Assembly (NCBI GenBank): GCA_014378765.1
Contig: JACMNA010000041.1
Coordinates: forward strand, 1-36,549
Direction of reading: 5' to 3'
DNA length: 36,549 bases
DNA from: Bdellovibrio sp.
GTDB lineage: Bacteria; Bdellovibrionota; Bdellovibrionia; Bdellovibrionales; Bdellovibrionaceae
Within the stretch, counting starts at the first letter, position 1, and every line of letters starts with the position of its first letter. The position numbers and the translations under genes were made by a program. The notes under the pieces were generated by a model. It was not told the DNA's origin. It did no database searches and saw only the letters and a program-made list of their open reading frames with translations. Shown here piece by piece: positions 24,364 to 31,718 of the stretch.

Positions 24364-24393
24364 GCGAATCGCTTATAGCTCAAAAAGTAACTA

Positions 24394-25971
24394 CTACACA
24401 GAGCTTGCTCCAGCAAAATCGGTGCTGGGGCTGTGGTAATGGCGATGAATCAATGACATAAGATGATCAAAATCGACGGGCTTTCGAATGATTTCAGCGG
24501 CCCCTGATTCTAATGTTTTAATATGGTCAGCATCGGCGGATAAAAACACAACCGGAATATGATTTACATTTTTCATTTTCCTAGTTTTTTCAAAAAATGT
24601 AAGGCCGTCCATGACGGGCATTCGATAGTCTAATAAAATTAATCCAATCTCGGCGTGATTTTTTAAATAATCTAAACCATCTTGACCATTGCCTGCCTCT
24701 AACACGCGAAAGCCTTCGGTCTCTAAAATATCTTTTAGCAGCGCACGAGTATCTAAGTCGTCATCAACAATTAAGATAGTTCGCCCGAGGGCCCGTAAGA
24801 TGCGGCGGTCGACAGGGTTATAAGATCTTGATTCTGAAAAATTAAGAAGGGGATCATTCCAAATACTTAAAGTGTCGTTCGACATATCTGCCAATGATTC
24901 ATCGCCACGAATATGTTTTTGAATGACGTGGCGGCCTAAGTACTTGGCTAACCAAATTTTTTCAATGATCGGGTATGAGGCTACGACGGGCAAAATCGCC
25001 ATGGCTAATAATATTCCACCTAAAGTCCATGCCACTAAAACTGAAATTAACATGACTAAGGTTCTTAATTTTAAGTTGCGACGGTAAATAATTGGTAAAA
25101 GTATATAAACTTCAAACGTGTGATAAAGACCATAGGCAATAAGTACAATACCAGCGGTCGCGGGCGAGACGGTTAACGCTAAAACGGTTGCGGGTACTAA
25201 GGTCATCAAAAAGCCCAATATTGGCATAACATCTAAAATGGCCGCAACGGCCGCTAGAGTTAATGCGGCCGGAACTTTTAAAGTTGTTAATAATGTGAAG
25301 GAAAAAACGCCGCACAAAAAAGATGTAAAAATTTGAGCCGATAAGTAAGAAGATACAACGGGCGCCGTTTGAACTGCGGTGGCGCGCAACTTCAGGCGCA
25401 CGGGCGCCGAGAAGAAATCACTAAACCAAATGAACGCGCGCTTACCATCTATCAGTAAATAAACCGCCATAATTAAAATCATGAAAAATTCGGTTAAGAC
25501 GTGCATCGTCGATCGCAAAAAATTAATCGCCGGATCAAGCCATAGATTAGGGTCACTATCGCCGGAAATAGAAAGCTTAAAGAAAATGCGGCCAATTAAA
25601 CTTTTCGGCGGAAACTCACTTAAAATCTGCTCTTGAATATTCGGTAAGGCCGCCACGATCACTTGCAGCTGGGCGTAAACTGCTGGAGCTAGGCCTAAGC
25701 CCACCCACATCAAAACACTTCCCAATAAAAGAGTTACTAACCCAATTGCCAAATAGCGGGGCAGTTTATATTTTTGTAGTCGATCAACTAGGGGATTCAA
25801 ACTTACGGCTATTAAAATGGCGATAAAAAACAAAAGACCTAACTTTGCTAGCTTAAATACTAAAAAAATGGTGAAAGCAAAAAGAGCGATTTTAACAAAA
25901 AATGAGGGGGCCACGTCGAATAGTTTTCGATCATTAAAAGATTGTGAAGCAGGTGGCCTAGAGCTGGTCAT
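24394..25971 (-). CDS. AI-2E family transporter fused to a response-regulator receiver domain
   Basis: Residues 25-345 form an AI-2E/PerM family permease with about eight helices (first pair near 30-75, PALTLAAVAAILDVMPILGF and the long helix set after 270). Family members export small molecules (for example TqsA) or move ions. After a linker (350-395), residues 400-515 are a complete CheY-like receiver: VDDD (acid pocket), the phosphoacceptor D448 in LLDYRMPVMDG, S478 in FLSADAD and K497 in RKP. All receiver catalytic positions are present, so phosphorylation by a histidine kinase could switch transport. No kinase lies nearby. AAAGGA precedes the ATG and a sigma-54 element lies upstream. The fusion is read straight through in one frame, with no frameshift. 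Confidence 0.85.
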   Translation of the reverse strand: MTSSRPPASQSFNDRKLFDVAPSFFVKIALFAFTIFLVFKLAKLGLLFFIAILIAVSLNPLVDRLQKYKLPRYLAIGLVTLLLGSVLMWVGLGLAPAVYAQLQVIVAALPNIQEQILSEFPPKSLIGRIFFKLSISGDSDPNLWLDPAINFLRSTMHVLTEFFMILIMAVYLLIDGKRAFIWFSDFFSAPVRLKLRATAVQTAPVVSSYLSAQIFTSFLCGVFSFTLLTTLKVPAALTLAAVAAILDVMPILGFLMTLVPATVLALTVSPATAGIVLIAYGLYHTFEVYILLPIIYRRNLKLRTLVMLISVLVAWTLGGILLAMAILPVVASYPIIEKIWLAKYLGRHVIQKHIRGDESLADMSNDTLSIWNDPLLNFSESRSYNPVDRRILRALGRTILIVDDDLDTRALLKDILETEGFRVLEAGNGQDGLDYLKNHAEIGLILLDYRMPVMDGLTFFEKTRKMKNVNHIPVVFLSADADHIKTLESGAAEIIRKPVDFDHLMSLIHRHYHSPSTDFAGASSV

Positions 25972-26022
25972 TGATTTTCCTTTGGCAGACTTTTTTTGCA
26001 GGGAACCCCAAGCTTTACAGAA

Positions 26023-26039
26023 TGCAAAGCTTTCGCCAA
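26023..26039 (-). promoter_or_regulatory. Sigma-54-type promoter for the permease-receiver fusion
   Basis: On the minus strand: TTGGC, then eight bases, then TTGCA. The -24 GG and -12 GC elements are 12 apart, and only the A-C of TGGCAC is replaced (TGGCGA). The predicted start near 26012 gives a 41-base leader before the 25971 start codon. An AAGCTTT/AAAGCTT hairpin (26010-26032) overlaps it. Confidence 0.5.
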
Positions 26040-26123
26040 CAAGTTATGCGGAAATACCGACCTGCTCGCTTGTAAATCGGGAAATTAGTCCCTTTAGCGG
26101 GCTCTGCGGGATAATATTTCTAA

Positions 26124-27041
26124 TTAATGAACCCGCCGATTTTTGCTAAGCACATTATGAATATTCGTTGAGGCGATGGCAGCATGTCCAACCGCAACCG
26201 ATATTTGTGATAGTGCATAAACACAGTCGCCTACGGCATAAAGTCCGGGAACTGAAGTTTCCTGTTGAGAGTTTACTTTAAAATAACCTTCCCTTGTGCG
26301 ACTTAAACCATGAAGGTGTTTAATGGCAGAACCCACGACGTGGGAACCTAAAGCCACGTAAGCTAAATCCACCTTTAGTGGGGGATGACTTTTTTGCCTT
26401 ATGACCAAGGCACCGCTTTTTTCTTGATAGCTCAGGCGTGATAATGAGCCCCAACGAACTTTACAATTTAATTTCTTTATAAGCGCTACGTGCACAGAGG
26501 AAGGCTTAAATTTTTTTAAAGCAATAACGCACAAATTTTTGGTGAAATTGGTTAAAAATTTTACTTTTCGAAATCCGTGGTCGCAGTCAATTAGAACTGC
26601 AATCTTGCGCTCGGATTGCTCGTAACCATCACAGATGGGGCAGTAAGCTAGAACACCTTTTTCGCAAAGATCGGCAAAATTTTCTATCGGCGGCTGTTCA
26701 TCTTTCATTCCGGTCGCCAAGATAATTTTTTTAACCAAGTATTTCTTTTGGCCGGCGTGAATTTCAAAATAATTTTTTTTTCGGAAGATTTGCGCGGTCT
26801 CTTTAACTACGTCGGGCTTGAAAGGTTTCAATTGGCGGTGCAATTTATTAAGAAGCTGCTGGCCAGAAATGCCGTCTGCATAGCCAATTAAATTTCTGAT
26901 TTTAGGAATCCAACGTACGCGCGATTCTTTATTATCAAATAGTACCACCGTTCTTTTGAAGCGACGCAAATAAAGCGCCGAAACGAGCCCGCCGGGCCCG
27001 CCGCCAATGATTGCGCAGTCATGCGTAAATTTTTGCGCCAT
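26124..27041 (-). CDS. Thioredoxin-reductase-like flavoprotein with degenerate nucleotide site
   Basis: FAD-binding protein of the TrxB superfamily (305 residues, usual size). The N-terminal FAD site is intact (CAIIGGGPGGLVSALYL, 9-25), the CPICDG redox pair is C134/C137, ILATGMKDEQPP lies near 107-118, and the C-terminal FAD motif GLYAVGDCVY is near 266-275. The normal NADPH-binding GxGxxA/G stretch after the CxxC is replaced by KIAVLIDCDHGFRKVKFLTN, which has no glycine motif. It may therefore use another electron donor (as ferredoxin- or NADH-independent relatives do) or another substrate. AAGGAG precedes the ATG, and a sigma-54-type promoter precedes the gene. It is divergent from gloB. 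Confidence 0.82.
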   Translation of the reverse strand: MAQKFTHDCAIIGGGPGGLVSALYLRRFKRTVVLFDNKESRVRWIPKIRNLIGYADGISGQQLLNKLHRQLKPFKPDVVKETAQIFRKKNYFEIHAGQKKYLVKKIILATGMKDEQPPIENFADLCEKGVLAYCPICDGYEQSERKIAVLIDCDHGFRKVKFLTNFTKNLCVIALKKFKPSSVHVALIKKLNCKVRWGSLSRLSYQEKSGALVIRQKSHPPLKVDLAYVALGSHVVGSAIKHLHGLSRTREGYFKVNSQQETSVPGLYAVGDCVYALSQISVAVGHAAIASTNIHNVLSKNRRVH

Positions 27042-27092
27042 CGGTTCTCCTTAAAAAATCGATCAATGAACCCATTATCTATCTAACGAAGT

Positions 27093-27109
27093 AGCTAAAC
27101 CTGTGCCAA
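27093..27109 (-). promoter_or_regulatory. Sigma-54-type promoter for the thioredoxin-reductase-like gene
   Basis: On the minus strand: TTGGCAC, five bases, TAGCT. The -24 element is perfect, the -12 element keeps GC with one mismatch (TTGC to TAGC), and the spacing is correct. The predicted start near 27082 gives a 41-base leader containing AAGGAG. Confidence 0.55.
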
Positions 27110-27134
27110 ACTATCATTAAGGAATGGAGGGGTC

Positions 27135-27890
27135 ATGATAGCAGGCTCGAGTGTAGAAATAATTCCGATTTTAAATGATAATTATGTATTTGCTATTTTA
27201 AATGCTGAGCGTACTGAAGCCCTTATCGTTGACCCAGGTGATGCCGCACCCGTATTAAAATGGATTAAAGAAAAAAATGTTAAAGTTGTTGGGATATTGT
27301 TAACGCACCATCATAACGACCATATAGGTGGCGCGCTGGAATTAAAGACGCGCTATGATGCCGCGATCTACGCGCCCCATAAAAATAAATTGCAAATTCG
27401 CTTTGCCGATATTTATGTAAGCCAAGGTCAGACTTATAAAATTAATTCTTTTCATTTTGAAGTCGATGAACTTCCGGGACATACGTTAGGTCACATCGCT
27501 TACTGGTTTAAGCAAGAGCACTGGTTGTTTTCGGGTGATGTCTTGTTTGGCTTGGGGTGTGGGCGCTTGTTTGAGGGCACGCCCGAACAAATGTACAATA
27601 GCCTACAAAAAATTAAAAATTTACCGATCGATACCAAAGTATTTTGCACGCATGAATATACTGAAACCAACCTTAAGTTTTGCTACCAGCTAAAAGAACA
27701 AAAAGATTTCAAAAATTATTTTAATTGGGACGAGGTTTTGCAATACGAAACTAAGCTTAAGGCGCGGCGTCAGCTGAAGCAACCCTCGGTGCCGTTGCAA
27801 TTAGATATCGAAAATAAAGTGAATCCATTCATGCGCGCCGGTAACATAGAACAGTTCACTTTCATTCGGAATCTTCGCAGTACTTTTTAG
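27135..27890 (+). CDS. gloB: Hydroxyacylglutathione hydrolase (glyoxalase II)
   Basis: Metallo-beta-lactamase-fold enzyme that hydrolyses S-lactoylglutathione to lactate and glutathione, completing methylglyoxal detoxification. Metal ligands: H58, H60, D62 and H63 in THHHNDHIGG, the H of LPGHTLGH near 112-116, the D of FSGDVLFGLGCGRLFEG near 134-148, and the late H of FCTHEYTE. The glutathione-contacting tail region (KARRQLKQPSVPLQ, MRAGN) is typical. At 251 residues it is full length. GGAGGGG immediately before the ATG is a strong ribosome site. If the aldolase operon produces aldehydes and DHAP, methylglyoxal control would be useful, but the two are 17 kb apart. Confidence 0.92.
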   Translation: MIAGSSVEIIPILNDNYVFAILNAERTEALIVDPGDAAPVLKWIKEKNVKVVGILLTHHHNDHIGGALELKTRYDAAIYAPHKNKLQIRFADIYVSQGQTYKINSFHFEVDELPGHTLGHIAYWFKQEHWLFSGDVLFGLGCGRLFEGTPEQMYNSLQKIKNLPIDTKVFCTHEYTETNLKFCYQLKEQKDFKNYFNWDEVLQYETKLKARRQLKQPSVPLQLDIENKVNPFMRAGNIEQFTFIRNLRSTF

Positions 27891-28069
27891 CGATTACAAT
27901 TTTTACAACGACAAATTTTGCTTAAAACCCCAAAAACCGCCTTCAGCGCGGCTACGCACCATTAAAGTGTCTAAACTTTTGACGGATAAACTTTGCGGGT
28001 GTTCGAATCTTAACAGCATTAAAAAATCTCTTGGTGACCTATACTAGTCTACGTGAAAGGGGAACTCTT

Positions 28070-28747
28070 GTGAGAAAAAAAATCTTGTTAGTAGTATTCA
28101 CATTGTTTTTTTCTAAAAATGTTTTTGCGCAGGCCAGGGAGATCATCAAAGAATTCACTAAAAATATTAATGCCGTTCAGCTTGAACGCCAAAGCGTATA
28201 CACCCTGGGGAATGCGCCGTTATCTGAAGATTGTACCGTCTTTATGCAAGAAGATTACTTTCTAGGTCCGTTAGGACAAACGGTCATGTCGCAGATGATG
28301 AGTTCACCTGAAAACTATAAGTATCTGCTGCACGGAGGATCCGTGAATAAATACTGCCCGAAGTATCCAAATTTAAAAGGACGCGAAAAGGTTTTAGTTT
28401 GGGTCATGATTATGACCGTGATGGCGCAATTTGAAAGCACTTGTCGCAAGGGAGCTAGTGGATCCGGTCCCAATGGTACGGCTTATGGATACTTCCAACT
28501 TCATGTAGGTAAAGAACAAAATTATAAGGGAGGTAGCGCTTGCCCTAAGAACGCTAGCTTAGATCCCAAATCAGCCACGAAATGCGCGCTGGCGATGTTA
28601 GAGAATCAAATGCAAAGAACGGGCGGAGATTTATTTAGTGAATATTCATATTGGGAAGTTTTAATGCCAAGTAAAAAAATTGGTAAAGCTCATCAAATTG
28701 CCAACGCTATTAAGCGTTTATCGTTATGTAATCCGAATATGATGTAA
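28070..28747 (+). CDS. Secreted lysozyme/transglycosylase-like protein
   Basis: The start is set at GTG 28070: AGGGG lies 7 bases upstream and a signal peptide (VRKKILLVVFTLFFSKNVFA) begins there; ATG 28031 has no ribosome site. Residues 105-215 have the lysozyme-like outline. A helix carries a candidate catalytic glutamate E122 in MAQFESTCR, then GTAYGYFQLH (136-145) stands where SLT proteins have GxxGLMQI, and the C-terminal helices contain CALAMLENQM. Six cysteines in the mature part suggest disulfides. The family is divergent from classical SLT and not named here. It could cleave peptidoglycan in the periplasm or outside the cell. Its stop abuts the stop of the convergent 28748 gene. Confidence 0.72.
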   Translation: MRKKILLVVFTLFFSKNVFAQAREIIKEFTKNINAVQLERQSVYTLGNAPLSEDCTVFMQEDYFLGPLGQTVMSQMMSSPENYKYLLHGGSVNKYCPKYPNLKGREKVLVWVMIMTVMAQFESTCRKGASGSGPNGTAYGYFQLHVGKEQNYKGGSACPKNASLDPKSATKCALAMLENQMQRTGGDLFSEYSYWEVLMPSKKIGKAHQIANAIKRLSLCNPNMM

Positions 28748-29074
28748 TTACTTTTTCAGACACGTCAGTTCAATTTGATTTTCGCGGCTCCAAATACTAG
28801 CGGTCAATCGATCGCTAGTTTGTTTTAAAAACCCTTCGCCGTAAATGCGGGCCTCGTAATCAGCTAAAAAGGCTTCAACGATAAAATAATTATTTTCTTT
28901 TTCGGTCACATAGGCATAGATTCCTTTTGTGGCACCGATGGCGGTTTTTTTATTCACGTGAGTTACGACGGTTGCAGATAACTGCGGTTCCAAATTCAAC
29001 TTAATCTGACAAGTCATCTCTGCGGCCACCGCGGTCGCCGAGTAAAGCGCGATTAGGCCTAGAATAAAATTCAC
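28748..29074 (-). CDS. Small secreted protein of unknown function
   Basis: 108 residues with a signal peptide (MNFILGLIALYSATAVA, cleaved before AEMTC). The mature chain is a short all-beta sequence with two cysteines (TCQIKLNL and LTCLKK) at its two ends, probably paired, giving a small beta barrel or sandwich. The start is GTG at 29074 with CCGGAGG 5 bases before it, a strong ribosome site that supports the gene. It diverges from the phosphodiesterase lipoprotein and converges without any gap on the lysozyme-like gene. No family was recognised. Confidence 0.7.
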   Translation of the reverse strand: MNFILGLIALYSATAVAAEMTCQIKLNLEPQLSATVVTHVNKKTAIGATKGIYAYVTEKENNYFIVEAFLADYEARIYGEGFLKQTSDRLTASIWSRENQIELTCLKK

Positions 29075-29168
29075 GTGAACCTCCGGGGTTTCGACAGCCT
29101 AGCAACAACGCGCAAGTGTCGGCAAATAAATTGTAGCTTCAGTTTTAAACTTAAATTAGACTTTTCTT

Positions 29169-30539
29169 ATGCGTATAATGATTTATCTTTCCTTACTGAT
29201 TTTGGGACTTATTTTAAGCTCGTGCGCCAGTCGAGAACATGTATCTGCAGAATATATCGATCAAATTGACAATAATGTAATTCGAAAGCAATCAAAACAG
29301 ACGGTCGTCTTATTTTTAGTGGACGGGTTGTCGTATGCGACGTTAGAAACCCAATTAAAAATGAAGAACTTGCCCCATATAAAAGAATTTTTCATGATTT
29401 CGGAACCCATTTTGAAAGCGCATTCGGTTTTTCCGTCAGTTACGTATTCAAATATTTCATCGTTATTAAAAGAACAGCCTGTGCATCTAACGGGCGCGGT
29501 TGGTAATAAATTTTTCATTAAAAATAAATTAAAAAGTTTTGAAACTTTGTCAGACCGACTTGAGTTTACTAATCATATGCATGGGCATAACATCTTTACT
29601 AGGCTAGCCGCGCGTGAGGGGCGAACGGCCAGCCTTGATTACGGGCTAGGTGCCGATGCGACCGTTTCAACGCCCTTCGATTTTAATTCGGGCTATGCCG
29701 CCAGTCAGACTGATTACCGCTATGTTGATCGCAAAAAAATTGACAGCCTTGAAAATTTATTATTATCAACGAAGCCTGATTATTGGCCCGATTTTATTTT
29801 TATTCATTTAGTGGGAATTGATTTTTTAAGCCACGCCCAAGGCCCGCGCGCCGCTGATACAATCAGGCAATTAAAAACGATTGATGAAGATTTGCAGCGC
29901 GTGTTTGCGCTATTGAAGCGGGGTGAAAAAAATCATCAAGTCATTTCAATCCTAACCGCAGATCACGGTTTTATTCAAAAGCCTATAAAGAAAATTTCAT
30001 TTGAACGCTTAGTAGAGCAAGTTGATCAGAAAGTTTTAGCTTTGAACGAAGGTCGTTTTGCGGCGTTTTATTTTCAAAAGACACTCACTGAAAATGAACT
30101 GGTAAAGAACGCCGTGAAGGTTTTGGCGGACCGTCATATTGAATTAGTTAGTTTCAAATTCGGCTCAAGAATTCGAATCATAAGTCGCCAGAATGAAATT
30201 TACTTTGATTATATAAGCCCGATGAATTGTTCGGCTGAAGGTTTAGCGCTTTCCATCAATGGGCAGTCCGGAGTTTGTAGTGATCAATTACAAAACGAAA
30301 TTAAGAACGAACCCTATCCATTCCTAATTGAAAATTTAGCGTCGTACTTTAAAGCCGAGCGCCCGCCCGAAATGATTGTGATTCCAAGGCGCGATGTTTC
30401 TTTTGATTATCTGGGCGTAGGGTTTCATGGTGGCCCCACCGAAGAAGAAACCATTGTGCCGTTACTATTAAGAAATGCGACGACAAAATATTCAGAGAAA
30501 ATTCCGCCCCTGTGGGAGATTCTTCGTTTTATTCAGTAA
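29169..30539 (+). CDS. Alkaline-phosphatase-superfamily phosphodiesterase lipoprotein
   Basis: A lipoprotein signal ends LILSSC (Cys19). The mature protein is a type I phosphodiesterase/nucleotide pyrophosphatase-like domain. Zinc ligands and nucleophile can be followed: D52 in LFLVDGLSY, T92 (nucleophile) in FPSVTYSN, the D and H of GIDFLSHAQG (about 218-227), the DH of TADHGF (about 264-269), and the late H of GVGFHGGPTEEE. The EEETIVPLLL segment after it is also typical of the superfamily. Substrates range from nucleotides to GPI- or teichoic-like phosphodiesters; the substrate here is unknown. A second ATG lies at 29178. It is exported and anchored in the envelope. No ribosome site is obvious. 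Confidence 0.8.
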   Translation: MRIMIYLSLLILGLILSSCASREHVSAEYIDQIDNNVIRKQSKQTVVLFLVDGLSYATLETQLKMKNLPHIKEFFMISEPILKAHSVFPSVTYSNISSLLKEQPVHLTGAVGNKFFIKNKLKSFETLSDRLEFTNHMHGHNIFTRLAAREGRTASLDYGLGADATVSTPFDFNSGYAASQTDYRYVDRKKIDSLENLLLSTKPDYWPDFIFIHLVGIDFLSHAQGPRAADTIRQLKTIDEDLQRVFALLKRGEKNHQVISILTADHGFIQKPIKKISFERLVEQVDQKVLALNEGRFAAFYFQKTLTENELVKNAVKVLADRHIELVSFKFGSRIRIISRQNEIYFDYISPMNCSAEGLALSINGQSGVCSDQLQNEIKNEPYPFLIENLASYFKAERPPEMIVIPRRDVSFDYLGVGFHGGPTEEETIVPLLLRNATTKYSEKIPPLWEILRFIQ

Positions 30540-30704
30540 GATTAATTTCGAGAAAAATCAAATGACTAGACTCGGCAAAAATCCTGCCATTGCGGCCATT
30601 TACTTATATGTAAATATTATGTAAGTCAATGGGGTTATTTCATAGGCACATCGCGCGAATTCTCGAATAGAGTATAGGTTCAAAGTCTTCTCATTTATTA
30701 TCTA

Positions 30705-31718
30705 ATGACGATGTTAATCATGACTGATCAGGGGCTTTACTGTCCCGCCGGAAACTTTTTTATTGATCCTTCCAGAGCTGTTGAAAACGCGGTGATCACG
30801 CACGCACATAGTGATCACGCCCGGCGCGGCAGTCGAAAGTATTTTACGGTTGATAAAGGTGTTTCGTTATTGAAAGCGCGTATTGGTCAAAATATTACGG
30901 TGCAGAGTTTTAAATACGGCGAAGCTTTTTTTATTAACCAAGTTAAAATTTCATTTCACTCGGCCGGACATATTTTGGGTTCGTCGCAAGTTCGCCTCGA
31001 GCACGAAGGCCTAGTGTGGGTGGCCTCGGGTGATTACAAGCGCGAGCCCGATCCAACGTGTGCGCCCTTCGAAATTGTTAAATGTGATGTATTTGTTACA
31101 GAAGCCACGTTTGGGGCTCCCAGTTTTAAGTGGCCGAAAGAAAAAAACTTAGGCGCCGAAATTTATGAATGGTGGTGCGCTAATGCTGAACTTGGAATGA
31201 ATAGCGTTCTATTTGCCTATTCACTCGGTAAAGCCCAGCGGGTTTTAGGCGTTCTGCATCCTTACGCAAGTCGGCCGGTATATTGTCATCCGAGTGTAAC
31301 GACATTAAATGAATGTTACCGCGATGAGGGCGTTGCCCTGGCCGACACATTTTGTTTAAGCCAACTGCATCCACAAAAAAAGTTACAGGGCGAATTATTT
31401 TTAGTGCCCCAATCATTTTTAAAAACCGACCAAGCGCGCGTGATAGGTGATCATTATCAAACGGCCTTTGCCTCGGGCTGGATGGCCCCAGGGTCTTCAG
31501 GTTATGGCCGGGGAAATTTCGATCACGGCTTTGTAATGTCAGACCATGCCGACTGGAATGATTTAGTTCAAACGGTGCAAGAGACGGGCGCTAAGAAAAT
31601 ATACGTTCAGCACCGCGGTAAGGGTGCGCTGGTGCGACATTTAAAAAATTTAGGATTACAAGCTTTTCCAGACTCAGATTTATTTCCTAAAAATCCTAGC
31701 CAGCTGATGCTGTTTTAG
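30705..31718 (+). CDS. MBL-fold DNA exonuclease (ligase-associated type)
   Basis: Belongs to the metallo-beta-lactamase/beta-CASP-like exonuclease group found with ATP-dependent DNA ligase and Lhr-type helicase in DNA-repair operons. The N-terminal zinc motif is THAHSDHARRG (32-42). Other group features are SAGHILGSSQVRLEH, ASGDYKREPDPTCAPFEIV, the TEATFG strand and the C-terminal SDHADWNDL and QHRGKGALVRHLKNLG. The usual ligase and Lhr neighbours are absent; instead it is followed directly by a nuclease-helicase fusion. The start codon could be 30705, 30711 or 30720, none with a good ribosome site. A role in processing DNA ends in the cytoplasm follows from the family. Confidence 0.85.
   Translation: MTMLIMTDQGLYCPAGNFFIDPSRAVENAVITHAHSDHARRGSRKYFTVDKGVSLLKARIGQNITVQSFKYGEAFFINQVKISFHSAGHILGSSQVRLEHEGLVWVASGDYKREPDPTCAPFEIVKCDVFVTEATFGAPSFKWPKEKNLGAEIYEWWCANAELGMNSVLFAYSLGKAQRVLGVLHPYASRPVYCHPSVTTLNECYRDEGVALADTFCLSQLHPQKKLQGELFLVPQSFLKTDQARVIGDHYQTAFASGWMAPGSSGYGRGNFDHGFVMSDHADWNDLVQTVQETGAKKIYVQHRGKGALVRHLKNLGLQAFPDSDLFPKNPSQLMLF

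Noticed and set aside
24361..24375. TAAGCGAATCGCTTA palindrome at the end of the SNF2 gene
   Set aside because: The stem is only six pairs with a three-base loop and no T-run; not enough for a terminator call.
30563..30582. Possible sigma-54 element upstream of the exonuclease gene
   Set aside because: Spacing of GG and GC fits but three or four consensus positions mismatch and it is over 100 bases from the start codon.
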